From an uncultured Bacteroidales bacterium (GTDB lineage: Bacteria; Bacteroidota; Bacteroidia; Bacteroidales; FEN-979), in contig CAIRDP010000057.1 of assembly GCA_903877385.1 (NCBI GenBank), forward strand, positions 1 through 61,743: a DNA stretch of 61,743 nucleotides. Direction: 5' to 3'. Both the position numbers and the translations under genes were made by a program. Below, piece by piece: positions 17,564 to 26,118 of this stretch; positions within the stretch are counted from its first letter, which is position 1, and each line of letters begins with the position of its first letter. The notes beneath the pieces were generated by a model, which saw only the letters and a program-made list of their open reading frames with translations, was not told the origin of the DNA and made no database searches.

Positions 17564-18688
17564 TCAGGCAAAATGTTTCACCCAGCACCGCCTCTTAAGA
17601 TGCTGTCGGGTTGTATCGAAATTCTTCCACATTAATACAGCCGACTTATTGTCTTCAAGCTGGGGATTGGTAACAACGATCCTGACCTTGTTCTTGATAA
17701 AACCCTTGTGTATCTCGTTGTAATACATTGCAACCACGCCTTTGTTAAGGTATTCGGGTTTCACCCCATTCAGGTACATATCCACTATATCGTTCGATTT
17801 GAGGGCTCTCATGATATGGTACCAGCCGAAGGGGAAAAGCTTGCCGTTGCATTTCTGCAGGGCATGAGTGAGTGAGGGTAAACAGACTCCAAACCCCACT
17901 ACATCGTCCTGTTCATTGAGGACCATGCCGACAAAATCGGGGTTGATAAACGGGAAATATTGTTTGGTATAAAGATCGGTTTGCCTCTTTGTAAGCCGGG
18001 TATACCCGTAAAGATTGTCAAAAGCATCATTCAGGGTTGCCCACATTTTCGGGGCATACGGCAGGAAATCCTTGGCTTTTTTGGCTTTCAGCACTTTCAG
18101 GTTATACTTTTTTGCAACCAGCTCTGCGGCTCTTTGAATCTTTTCGGGGATGGGGGGAACTGTTATCTCCACCTGTACCCAATCGGCAGCTTTTTCAAAA
18201 CCCAGCTTCACCATATGATCCACGTAATACGGATAATTGTAAATCGAAGCAAGGGTGGCCAGTTCCTCGAAACCCTGGATCAGCATGCCTTCATTATCCA
18301 TATCCGAAAAGCCAAGCGGGCCGTGGATACCCATCATACCTTTAGTTTTCCCCCATTTAATTACGGTTTCGATCAGGGCTGTGGAGACTTCAATATCGTC
18401 AATGAAATCGATCCAACCGAACCTCACCAGCTTCTCATTCCAGCGAATATTGGAGGTTTTATTAATGATGGCGGCAACCCTGCCAACCAGTTCATTTCCC
18501 TTATAGGCCAGGAAATATTGGGATTCACAGAATTCGAAGGCCGGATTCTTTTTAGGATCCAGTGTATTCCATTCATCCATACGCATGGGGGGGCACCAGT
18601 ATTTATTGCCCTTGTACAGCTTGTATTGAAATTTTATGAAACGGCCTAAATCACTTTTAGACTTTACCGGTTTAATGCTCACAGTCAT
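17564..18688 (-). CDS. GNAT-fold acyltransferase-like protein, candidate sphingolipid N-acyltransferase (copy 1)
   Basis: 374 residues, paralogue of 15424-16542. Shared landmarks are YKGNKYWCPPMRMDEWNTLD, LVGRVAAIIN, VRFGWIDFIDDIEVS, GPLGFSDMDNEGMLIQGFEE, YNYPYYVDHMVKLGFEKAAD and the GNAT-like VKPEYLNKGVVAMYYNEIHK with TNPQLEDNKSAVLMWKNFD. It follows the serine palmitoyltransferase gene by 18 bp. Two such proteins in one operon could differ in acyl chain or in substrate, or one could act on a different step. No signal peptide or membrane segment is seen. Confidence 0.7.
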   Translation of the reverse strand: MTVSIKPVKSKSDLGRFIKFQYKLYKGNKYWCPPMRMDEWNTLDPKKNPAFEFCESQYFLAYKGNELVGRVAAIINKTSNIRWNEKLVRFGWIDFIDDIEVSTALIETVIKWGKTKGMMGIHGPLGFSDMDNEGMLIQGFEELATLASIYNYPYYVDHMVKLGFEKAADWVQVEITVPPIPEKIQRAAELVAKKYNLKVLKAKKAKDFLPYAPKMWATLNDAFDNLYGYTRLTKRQTDLYTKQYFPFINPDFVGMVLNEQDDVVGFGVCLPSLTHALQKCNGKLFPFGWYHIMRALKSNDIVDMYLNGVKPEYLNKGVVAMYYNEIHKGFIKNKVRIVVTNPQLEDNKSAVLMWKNFDTTRQHLKRRCWVKHFA

Positions 18689-18706
18689 AAATCCAGAATT
18701 ATTGCA

Positions 18707-19894
18707 TCATCTGATGATACGAAGCTTTTTCCCTACCCTTTCAAACTTTTCAAGGGCAGTATCAATCTGCTCTTTAGTATGAGTAGCCATGAGTGAAAAC
18801 CGGATCAGGGTATCGTCCTTGCTCACCGCGGGAGAAACTACCGGATTGATAAAGACTCCTTCATCCAGCAACATCTTGGTCAGGGTAAGGGTTTTTATAT
18901 TATCCCTGATGTAAAGGGGGATGATCGGTGTTTGTGAAAGGCCGGTATCAAATCCAAGGCGTTTAAAATTTTCCAATGCATACCAGGTCAGGTCCCAAAG
19001 GTGCTTGATGCGTTCCGGTTCATTTTTAATAATTTCCAGGGCGGCAAGTACGGCTGCGGCAGATGCAGGCGTCATACTGGCGCTGAAAATAAGGGTGCGG
19101 GAATGATGTTTTATATAATTGATGGTTTCAAAATCGCTGGCAATAAAGCCTCCCAGGGCAGCCAGGGATTTTGAAAAGGTACCCATAATGAGGTCGACCT
19201 TTTTGGTAAGGCCGAAATGGGAGGCAGTTCCTGATCCATGCTCCCCGATCACACCGATTGCATGGGCATCATCAACCATAACAGAACCGCCATATTTATC
19301 GGCAAGTTTAACGATTTCGGGCAGCTTGGCGATATCACCGTCCATGCTGAAAATGCCGTCCACGACAACGAGTTTCACCCTGTTAGGTTCACAACGTTTT
19401 AAAATCCTTTCCAGGGACGTCATGTCATTATGACGGTATTTTATGACCTTGGCAAAGGAAAGCCTCGTGGCTTCAATGATGGATGCATGATCAAGCTCGT
19501 CGATAAGCAGATAATCGTTCCTGCCTGTCACGGTGGGAATAACCCCCAGGTTAACCTGGAATCCGGTACTGAAACACAGTGCGGCATCTTTCTTGACAAA
19601 CTCTGCAAGTTTTTTCTCAAGTTCGATATGCAGGTCAAGCGTACCGTTCAGGAACCTTGATCCGGCGCAGCCTGATCCGTACTTTTCGGTTGCCTTGATC
19701 GCCGCTTCCTTGATCGCGGGATGATTGGTGAGCCCCATGTAGCTGTTCGAACCGAACATCAACACTTTTTTCCCGCCAATGGTCACAACAGTATCCTGAT
19801 CCGATTCGATCATTCTGAAAAAAGGATAGATCCCCATCCTTTCCACTTTCTGCGGATCAGTATAATGAGAAAATTTCCTTTGAAGGATCCTCAT
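18707..19894 (-). CDS. spt: Serine palmitoyltransferase (alpha-oxoamine synthase)
   Basis: A PLP enzyme of the alpha-oxoamine synthase family, 395 residues, first gene of the minus-strand sphingolipid operon. It would condense L-serine with an acyl thioester to 3-ketosphinganine. Motifs: FGSNSYMGLTNHP, GSGCAGSRFLNGTLDLH, the PLP aspartate region VMVDDAHAIGVIGEHGSG, and the Schiff-base Lys in GTFSKSLAALGGFIASD. KBL and BioF share this fold. The assignment to Spt rests on the FSASMTPASAAAV region and on the neighbouring reductase and acyltransferase genes. Confidence 0.88.
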   Translation of the reverse strand: MRILQRKFSHYTDPQKVERMGIYPFFRMIESDQDTVVTIGGKKVLMFGSNSYMGLTNHPAIKEAAIKATEKYGSGCAGSRFLNGTLDLHIELEKKLAEFVKKDAALCFSTGFQVNLGVIPTVTGRNDYLLIDELDHASIIEATRLSFAKVIKYRHNDMTSLERILKRCEPNRVKLVVVDGIFSMDGDIAKLPEIVKLADKYGGSVMVDDAHAIGVIGEHGSGTASHFGLTKKVDLIMGTFSKSLAALGGFIASDFETINYIKHHSRTLIFSASMTPASAAAVLAALEIIKNEPERIKHLWDLTWYALENFKRLGFDTGLSQTPIIPLYIRDNIKTLTLTKMLLDEGVFINPVVSPAVSKDDTLIRFSLMATHTKEQIDTALEKFERVGKKLRIIR

Positions 19895-19938
19895 AGTTAT
19901 ATTTTTATACGATAAAACATGTAAAGATATACTATTTT

Positions 19939-20523
19939 CTAAATATTTTGGTCAGCAAATTCCCTGCCCAGTTTCAGGGCTTTGAGATTTTTCTCAATGA
20001 CAGCATCTCCCTTGGTCCTGAAAGTGAAGCGTATTGCATCTTCGAATTTTTCATAGGCAAGACCCAGGAAGGGGGAAGCGGCGCCAAGGATCACAATGTT
20101 GGCTGACCTGGCCGAGCCGGCTTCTTTTGCCAGGGTGTCGGCATCCAGGGCAACATGATGGGGCAGCTTATTGATCTCTGCCAACACTTTTGACATTTCG
20201 GGATAATTCGGAATATTGTTGAACGGGATGGTATTGGTCACAAGCCATCCGTTTTCAGGCGAAAGGTAAGCAAGATACCTGAGCGATTCAAGAGGTTCCA
20301 CCGAGATAATAAGGTCGGCCTGACCAAATGGAATAAGGTCCGAGGCAATCTCATCGTGCGAGATTCTCAGGTTCGACATGACATCCCCTCCTCTCTGGCT
20401 CATCCCATGGACCTCCGACTGCTTGAGGAACATCTTCTCCTGAAGTGCGGCGTACCCTATGATGGCAGCAATGGAAATAATTCCCTGACCTCCGACTCCT
20501 GCTAAGATGATATCTTTTTTCAT
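19939..20523 (-). CDS. iorB: Indolepyruvate:ferredoxin oxidoreductase, beta subunit
   Basis: The gamma-type subunit of the 2-oxoacid:ferredoxin oxidoreductase family, 194 residues from the ATG at 20523. MKKDIILAGVGGQGIISIAA is the hallmark N-terminus and VHGMSQRGGDVMSNLRIS the second conserved motif. With IorA it oxidatively decarboxylates aryl-pyruvates from aromatic amino acid transamination, reducing ferredoxin. The longer frame to 20577 would overlap iorA by 35 bp and lacks family similarity, so the internal start was taken. Confidence 0.92.
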   Translation of the reverse strand: MKKDIILAGVGGQGIISIAAIIGYAALQEKMFLKQSEVHGMSQRGGDVMSNLRISHDEIASDLIPFGQADLIISVEPLESLRYLAYLSPENGWLVTNTIPFNNIPNYPEMSKVLAEINKLPHHVALDADTLAKEAGSARSANIVILGAASPFLGLAYEKFEDAIRFTFRTKGDAVIEKNLKALKLGREFADQNI

Positions 20524-20542
20524 CAGATAATAATTAAAGCTG

Positions 20543-22144
20543 TTATTTGAATTTTTGGCGCATACGTTTATCAACATTCACTATACATTCCCTTCTTGGG
20601 ATGATTACCGAAACACCGGGGTAATCCAGTTCTTCCTTCATGATCCTCACATTTTCCTCATGATATTTTTTCAGAGGTTTGATCACCCGGATATGAGCTT
20701 CCTCAACGCCCACCCCCTTGCAGATATCTTCAATCCGTCCTTCACCGGCCGAATCCTGTCCGCCCGTCATAGCTGTAGTTGCATTGTCAAGAATGATCAC
20801 CGTGACCGGAGATTTATCATTGACTGCATCGAGAAGTCCTGTTATTCCGCTGTGTGTGAATGTAGAATCCCCGATCACCGCAACAGAAGGGACCAAGCCG
20901 GCATCAGCAGCCCCCTTTGCCATGGTAATGGAAGCCCCCATGTCGACGCAGCTGTTAATGGCTTCATAAGGCGGCAGGGCTCCGAGGGTGTAACAACCTA
21001 TATCGGAAAAAACCCTGCCTTTTGTAAGTTCCTTAAGGACCTCGTTCAGGGCTATGTATGAATCAATATGCGGGCAGCCAGCACAAAGCTGGGGAGGCCG
21101 GTTAACCACCAGGCCGGGAACCGGAAGGCCTTTCGTATCAGGCAAACCAAGCGCAACTGCAAGGATATTCGGATTGAGTTCCCCTGTCCTTGGAATTGTT
21201 CCGTCCAACCTGCCCCTGATCTTTTTAGTCCCGGGAATATATCCGCGCAGCATTTCCTCGATCACAGGATACCCGTCCTCAAGGATAAGAACCTCACCGC
21301 ATTCGGCAACCAGCTTTTCCACTTGTTTGCGAGGCAAGGGGTATTGGCCGATCTTTAGCAGGGGATAAGGAATACTTCTGCCTGCGAAATTCTCCTTAAG
21401 GTAATTGATCGCAATACCGGCAACAATGATGCCTTTGGATTTATCAGTTGCGTCGGTGTATAAATTAAAGGGAGAATTTTCAGATTCCTCCAGGAAGTGC
21501 TTTTGAGTATGAATAAGGTTATCATATCGTTTCCTTGCAATGGCAGGCAGCAATACAAACTGCCTCAGATCGGAAGGCATGTGCATTGTATTCTCGTCAC
21601 GGCATTCCCTGCGCACAACTCCTGAGCGGGAATGGGCCATTCGCGTTGTGATCCTGAGTAATACTGGTATTTTGTATTTTTCGGAAAAATCAAAAGCGTA
21701 GAAAACCATATCGTAGGCTTCCTGCTGGTTCGATGGTTCCAGTATAGGCACCATGGCGAACTTACCGTAAACCCTTGAATCCTGTTCGTTTTGTGAAGAA
21801 TGCATGGAGGGGTCATCGGCCGAAACAACAATAAGGCCGCCATTGGCCCCCGTAATTGCCGAGTTGATAAAAGGATCGGCAGCAACGTTAAGGCCCACAT
21901 GCTTCATGCAAACCATTGCGCGTTTGCCGGCATACGACATGCCCAGGGCGGCTTCCATAGCGGTTTTTTCATTCGCCGACCAGCTGCAATGGATGTGGTT
22001 TTCTTTTGCAGTCCTTGAATGCTGCACATATTCAGTAATTTCAGTTGAAGGAGTGCCGGGATAAGCATAAATCCCACTCAGGCCGGCATCCAGTGCACCT
22101 ACTGCGATAGCCTCGTCGCCAAGTAATAAAAGCTTATGTGCCAT
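20543..22144 (-). CDS. iorA: Indolepyruvate:ferredoxin oxidoreductase, alpha subunit, lacking the C-terminal ferredoxin domain
   Basis: 533 residues from the ATG at 22144. The N-terminal part (LLLGDEAIAVGALDAGLSGI, YPGTPSTEITEY) is the pyrimidine-binding half. The C-terminal part carries the thiamine diphosphate motif (GDSTFTHSGITGLLDAVNDK to ILDNATTAMTGGQ) with the cluster-adjacent CAGCPH. The protein ends at IIPRRECIVNVDKRMRQKFK, without the two CxxCxxCxxxC motifs that archaeal IorA has at its C-terminus. This shorter form may be normal for the phylum; electrons would then leave through a separate ferredoxin. Operon with iorB, 19 bp apart. Confidence 0.9.
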   Translation of the reverse strand: MAHKLLLLGDEAIAVGALDAGLSGIYAYPGTPSTEITEYVQHSRTAKENHIHCSWSANEKTAMEAALGMSYAGKRAMVCMKHVGLNVAADPFINSAITGANGGLIVVSADDPSMHSSQNEQDSRVYGKFAMVPILEPSNQQEAYDMVFYAFDFSEKYKIPVLLRITTRMAHSRSGVVRRECRDENTMHMPSDLRQFVLLPAIARKRYDNLIHTQKHFLEESENSPFNLYTDATDKSKGIIVAGIAINYLKENFAGRSIPYPLLKIGQYPLPRKQVEKLVAECGEVLILEDGYPVIEEMLRGYIPGTKKIRGRLDGTIPRTGELNPNILAVALGLPDTKGLPVPGLVVNRPPQLCAGCPHIDSYIALNEVLKELTKGRVFSDIGCYTLGALPPYEAINSCVDMGASITMAKGAADAGLVPSVAVIGDSTFTHSGITGLLDAVNDKSPVTVIILDNATTAMTGGQDSAGEGRIEDICKGVGVEEAHIRVIKPLKKYHEENVRIMKEELDYPGVSVIIPRRECIVNVDKRMRQKFK

Positions 22145-22168
22145 GATGGTATTGTGATTGTATCTGAG

Positions 22169-22176
22169 CAAAAATA
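22169..22176 (-). promoter_or_regulatory. -7 promoter element of iorA-iorB
   Basis: On the minus strand it reads TATTTTTG, a match to TAnnTTTG, 24 bp upstream of the iorA start. The -33 region is weak. Confidence 0.45.
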
Positions 22177-22223
22177 AGAATATTTTCATTATGCGTTTTC
22201 TTTTTTAACTCACACATTATAGC

Positions 22224-22231
22224 TACTTTTG
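22224..22231 (+). promoter_or_regulatory. -7 promoter element of the TonB receptor gene
   Basis: TACTTTTG matches TAnnTTTG and is 34 bp before the ATG at 22266. It diverges from the iorA promoter in the same 121-bp gap. Confidence 0.55.
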
Positions 22232-22265
22232 AGGCAATTTTATTTTTCGTACCAGAACCCTTTCT

Positions 22266-24581
22266 ATGACACTGCGAAATTTACTGCCTGCACTCCTGCT
22301 ATGCATGATTGGTATGATTACTGCCCAGTTTACTGCCTCCGCCCAAAGTGGCATCATCCGCGGATTCGTTTACGAAAAGGATGGCGGTGAACCTGCTCTT
22401 TATACAAATGTATACCTGGCCAAAACGACTTTTGGCGCCACTACCGACCAGAACGGGTTTTTCACCATTTCGAAGATTCCTGCCGGTTCCTACACCCTGA
22501 TGGTTACCTATATCGGATTTGATACGCTCAGGTTCCCGATAACAATTAACAAAAACGACCTTCTAACCAAAAAGTTTTACCTTACCAAGTCTACGGTAGA
22601 GCTGATGGAAGTCAGCGTTTCAGCTTCAAAACAGGATAAAACAACCCAAACCCAGACGTCCATTATAAAAATTACGCCCAAAGAGATCACCCAGATCCCT
22701 ACCATTGGCGGTCAGCCCGACCTTGCCCAGTATCTGCAGGTCTTGCCTGGTGTGATTTTCTCAGGTGACCAGGGCGGACAGCTTTACATCCGTGGCGGCC
22801 CCCCCATCCAGAATAAAGTTTTACTCGACGGGATGATCATTTATAACCCTTTCCATTCCATCGGGCTGTTCTCGGTCTTTGATGTGGATATCCTTAAAAA
22901 TGTGGATGTTTATACAGGCGGCTTTAATGCACAGTACGGAGGCAGGATCTCATCTGTAATGGATATCACAACCAGGGACGGGAACAAGAACCGTTTCGGG
23001 GGGAAAGTGGATGTGAGCACTTTCGGGGCCAAGGCCCTTTTTGAGGGACCTATCGCAAAGGCAAAAACAGAAAACGACGCTTCGGCTTCCCTGATACTTT
23101 CGGTCAAGGGCTCTTACCTGGAACAGAGCAGCAAATTGCTTTATACCTATGTTAATGAAAACGGATTGCCTTATAATTACCTCGATATTTATGGCAAGAT
23201 CTCGATCAATGCAGCCAATGGCAGCAAGGTAAACCTTTACGGGTTTGATTTTAACGATAAGGTGCAGTACCAGATCCTGCAGAATTATAACTGGAATCAA
23301 TACGGTGGAGGATTGAACTTTGTTGCCATACCGGGTAAATCCCCTGTACTACTGGAAGGCCACATGGCCTATTCCTATTACAGGGTGGAGATGGACCAGG
23401 TCAATATGTCGCCGCGTTCAAGCTCGATTGGAGGGTTTAACGTCGGGCTTGACTTTACCTATTTCTTCGGGAAAAGCAATTTACAATACGGGCTTGAAGG
23501 TTCAGGATACCATACTGTTCTTAGCTTCTATAACAGTATCAACCGCACCATCAGCTATGACGAGAATACCACTGAAATCTCAGGCTACGCTAAATACAAA
23601 TGGATAGTCGGGAAATTTGTGATAGAACCGGGCCTGCGCCTGGAATATTATGCGACCCTGGCCAATTTCCGCCTGGAGCCACGCTTGTCGGTAAAATATA
23701 ATGTGCTGCCTACTTTCAGGCTAAAAATGGCCGCCGGCATGTACTCCCAGGATCTCATCAGTACAACTTACAGCCAGGATGTGGTCAGCCTGTTCACAGG
23801 TTATCTCGCAGCTCCCCAGAACCTCCAGGAAGAATTCCTCGGGAAAACGGTCAGCACCCGCCTCCAGCTTTGCAACCAGGTTATCCTGGGATTTGAATGG
23901 GACCTATTGAAAAACCTTTCGCTTAACGTAGAAGGATATTACAAGTATTATCCCCAGCTTACTACCATGAACCGTAATAAACTGTATGACGATACACCTG
24001 CAAACGCAAGCAAACCCGATTACCTGAAAAAGGATTTTATTCTTGAAACCGGAGATGCCGAAGGTGTGGATGTCTCCCTGAAATACCAGCTTTCAAAACT
24101 CAGCCTCTGGCTAACTTATTCCCTCTGTTACGTTCACCTTTATGATGGGGTGATGCATTATGTTCCCATCTGGGACAGAAGGCACAATATCAATCTCGTC
24201 GCCACTTATCTTTTCGGGAGAAAAGGCAGCTGGGAAGTTGATGCAAGGTATAACTTCGGATCAGGATTCCCATTTACACAAACCCAGGGATTTTATGAAA
24301 AACTGCCGTTCGTCGACATGGGGGGCGATTATACCACCACCAACGGGGAACTGGCCACTCTTTATGCCGATTATAATAAAGGCCGGCTTACCGCATACAG
24401 CAGGCTTGACCTTAGCCTGAAAAAATCTTTTTTCTTCGGAAAATACACAAGACTCGACGCCACTGTAAGCTTAACCAATGCCCTGAACCAGGAAAACATA
24501 TTCTATTTCGACCGTATTTCCTATACCCAGGTCAACCAGCTGCCAATTATGCCAAGTGCCGGTATCAGTGTAACATTCTAA
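22266..24581 (+). CDS. TonB-dependent receptor with carboxypeptidase-regulatory-like domain
   Basis: A 771-residue outer membrane receptor. A signal peptide (LLPALLLCMIGMITAQFTAS) is followed by a CarboxypepD_reg-like domain (GIIRGFVYEKDGGEPALYTN, SYTLMVTYIGFDT), a plug domain (GVIFSGDQGGQLYIRGGPPI, KVLLDGMIIYNPFH, YTGGFNAQYGGRISSVMDI) and a barrel ending in AGISVTF. There is no SusD partner; a small lipoprotein follows. The plug is of the general TonB receptor type rather than SusC. The substrate is unknown. Confidence 0.92.
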   Translation: MTLRNLLPALLLCMIGMITAQFTASAQSGIIRGFVYEKDGGEPALYTNVYLAKTTFGATTDQNGFFTISKIPAGSYTLMVTYIGFDTLRFPITINKNDLLTKKFYLTKSTVELMEVSVSASKQDKTTQTQTSIIKITPKEITQIPTIGGQPDLAQYLQVLPGVIFSGDQGGQLYIRGGPPIQNKVLLDGMIIYNPFHSIGLFSVFDVDILKNVDVYTGGFNAQYGGRISSVMDITTRDGNKNRFGGKVDVSTFGAKALFEGPIAKAKTENDASASLILSVKGSYLEQSSKLLYTYVNENGLPYNYLDIYGKISINAANGSKVNLYGFDFNDKVQYQILQNYNWNQYGGGLNFVAIPGKSPVLLEGHMAYSYYRVEMDQVNMSPRSSSIGGFNVGLDFTYFFGKSNLQYGLEGSGYHTVLSFYNSINRTISYDENTTEISGYAKYKWIVGKFVIEPGLRLEYYATLANFRLEPRLSVKYNVLPTFRLKMAAGMYSQDLISTTYSQDVVSLFTGYLAAPQNLQEEFLGKTVSTRLQLCNQVILGFEWDLLKNLSLNVEGYYKYYPQLTTMNRNKLYDDTPANASKPDYLKKDFILETGDAEGVDVSLKYQLSKLSLWLTYSLCYVHLYDGVMHYVPIWDRRHNINLVATYLFGRKGSWEVDARYNFGSGFPFTQTQGFYEKLPFVDMGGDYTTTNGELATLYADYNKGRLTAYSRLDLSLKKSFFFGKYTRLDATVSLTNALNQENIFYFDRISYTQVNQLPIMPSAGISVTF

Positions 24582-24609
24582 TCAGGAAACAAGAATTTAA
24601 ATTCCCCTT

Positions 24610-25026
24610 ATGCAAAAAGTCAAGGCCCTGGTTTTCACGGCTATGCTGGCTTTCCTCGTATTTGCGGGATGCCAGAAGGAAAACGGCACAACTCCCTCAT
24701 CCGATGCCAGGTCTGCCTTTACAGGCAACTGGAGTGTTCAGGAATCCTGGGTGAAACTTTATTATGAAGTGAGTATTTCGGCTGATACAAGTTCAAAAGC
24801 AGGTGTACTTATCTCCAATTTTGCAGGTATCGGCTTATCCTATAAACCGGCCAAAGCACTTGTTTCGGGCAACACCATTACCCTTGACCCCAACCAGACC
24901 ATCGGCAACGGGCTTGTTGTAAACGGTTCCGGCACACTTTCAGGCAACACCGTTATTCATTGGAATTATACGATAAGCGACGGGGCTACACTTAGGCAGG
25001 TCTCGGCGACTTACACCAAAGATTAG
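24610..25026 (+). CDS. Small lipoprotein, unknown function
   Basis: 138 residues with a lipoprotein signal (MLAFLVFAGCQKE; lipidated Cys at about residue 21). The mature part is beta-rich and Ser/Gly/Thr-rich (FTGNWSVQESWVKLYYEVS, GNTITLDPNQTIGNGLVVNG), reminiscent of lipocalin-like small domains that start TGNW. It follows the TonB receptor by 28 bp and may be a surface or periplasmic accessory to it. Its 3' end overlaps the convergent DUF4296 gene by 4 bp. Confidence 0.75.
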   Translation: MQKVKALVFTAMLAFLVFAGCQKENGTTPSSDARSAFTGNWSVQESWVKLYYEVSISADTSSKAGVLISNFAGIGLSYKPAKALVSGNTITLDPNQTIGNGLVVNGSGTLSGNTVIHWNYTISDGATLRQVSATYTKD

Positions 25027-25400
25027 CTTTGACCCTTAAGCGGGATCTTCTTAAGCCTGTTGATCCGCTGAATCACCGTGTCGTAGATTTTTGAAAATTT
25101 CGCAGGGTCCTGCTGGTAATACCCCAGATTCCTGACAAACTGTGAGGAAGTGACATGATACCTGAGGAAAAGCTTCCGGTACGCTTCCTTGTTCCATTTC
25201 CCGTCCTGCTCCCCCCTGTTCCTCTGTATCATAAGGGCGCCTTCAAGCAAATGAACATCAACAAGCAATGATGTCATTTTTTTTTCGGGGATAACGGAAT
25301 CGGCAGGCAAACTCTTCTCTTTTTCAGGCCGGGCAGGCGGGCTGCACGATTGAAGAGCAAACAACAAACCCAGGGTAAATAAGACCGCCTTATGCTTCAT
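25023..25400 (-). CDS. DUF4296 family lipoprotein
   Basis: 125 residues, with lipobox FALQSCSPPA and the DUF4296 pattern: MTSLLVDVHLLEGAL, then LFLRYHVTSSQFVRNLGYYQQDPAKFSKIYDTVIQRINRL (given in part; residues about 72-115). The family is restricted to Bacteroidota and has no established function. It overlaps the OmpH-like gene upstream by 1 bp, so the two are co-transcribed. Confidence 0.85.
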   Translation of the reverse strand: MKHKAVLFTLGLLFALQSCSPPARPEKEKSLPADSVIPEKKMTSLLVDVHLLEGALMIQRNRGEQDGKWNKEAYRKLFLRYHVTSSQFVRNLGYYQQDPAKFSKIYDTVIQRINRLKKIPLKGQS

Positions 25401-26107
25401 TATTTCTTTCTTTCCACGTACTCCTTGTTGATGGCATCCAAAATAGTATGCGTAATGTCAAGGGTGTCGTTTGCAACAAGTATCTCCCCTTCGCTCTTGT
25501 AACCCATGATATAATCAAACCTGTACGTTTTATTGAAGCGTTTCAGAAAGTGGGTCAGGGTATCGGTCAGTTTCTCGTTCATCGCCATTTGCTGCTGGGT
25601 CATCATCTGCGTATACCTGTCCTTTTTCTCAAGCAGATCCTGTTGCCTTTTCATAAGGATCTCATAAATCTGCTTGGCCTTATCGTCGGAAATAGCCTTT
25701 GCCTGTACCTTCTGCTGAAAATCAGCTCCGTCCTTCTGTAGCGTCTCCTCGTCCTTTTTCAGTTCCAACTGCATCTTGTTCACTGTCGCTTCAAGATCTT
25801 TACGAAGATTCCTGATCAGCTCGTATTTCAGGTTCAGTGAGTCGAGGTTCAGGTAAACGACCGAAAGAGCCTTCCCTTTTGAGTTTTGTAATGCTGCCGG
25901 CAATTGCACCTGGTTTTCTTTTTTTGTAAGCACCAGAATATATAATATGACAAGGCCTGCAAGAACTACAAGTCCAAGCACAGTGTTGATGGTGAAAACA
26001 AAAAAAGGATGTTTGGGAGCTGATGGCTTTTCTTCGGCGGCCCCGTTGAATTCAATAGCTGCATTTTCCTGAATCTCTCCAGGCATGTTTACATTTTCTT
26101 CCTGCAT
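25400..26107 (-). CDS. Membrane-anchored OmpH/Skp-like protein
   Basis: 235 residues. An acidic cytosolic stub of about 35 residues is followed by one transmembrane helix (INTVLGLVVLAGLVILYILV) and a periplasmic region. That region begins SVVYLNLDSLNLKYELIRNL and continues as a long charged coiled coil (LRKDLEATVNKMQLELKKDE to KKDRYTQMMTQQQMAMNEKL), as in OmpH/Skp periplasmic chaperones. It ends with YIMGYKSEGEILVANDTLDI, also Skp-like. Unlike canonical Skp it is anchored by a TM helix instead of being released by a signal peptidase. Downstream of recQ by 11 bp. Confidence 0.8.
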   Translation of the reverse strand: MQEENVNMPGEIQENAAIEFNGAAEEKPSAPKHPFFVFTINTVLGLVVLAGLVILYILVLTKKENQVQLPAALQNSKGKALSVVYLNLDSLNLKYELIRNLRKDLEATVNKMQLELKKDEETLQKDGADFQQKVQAKAISDDKAKQIYEILMKRQQDLLEKKDRYTQMMTQQQMAMNEKLTDTLTHFLKRFNKTYRFDYIMGYKSEGEILVANDTLDITHTILDAINKEYVERKK

Positions 26108-26118
26108 GATTTAAAGTT

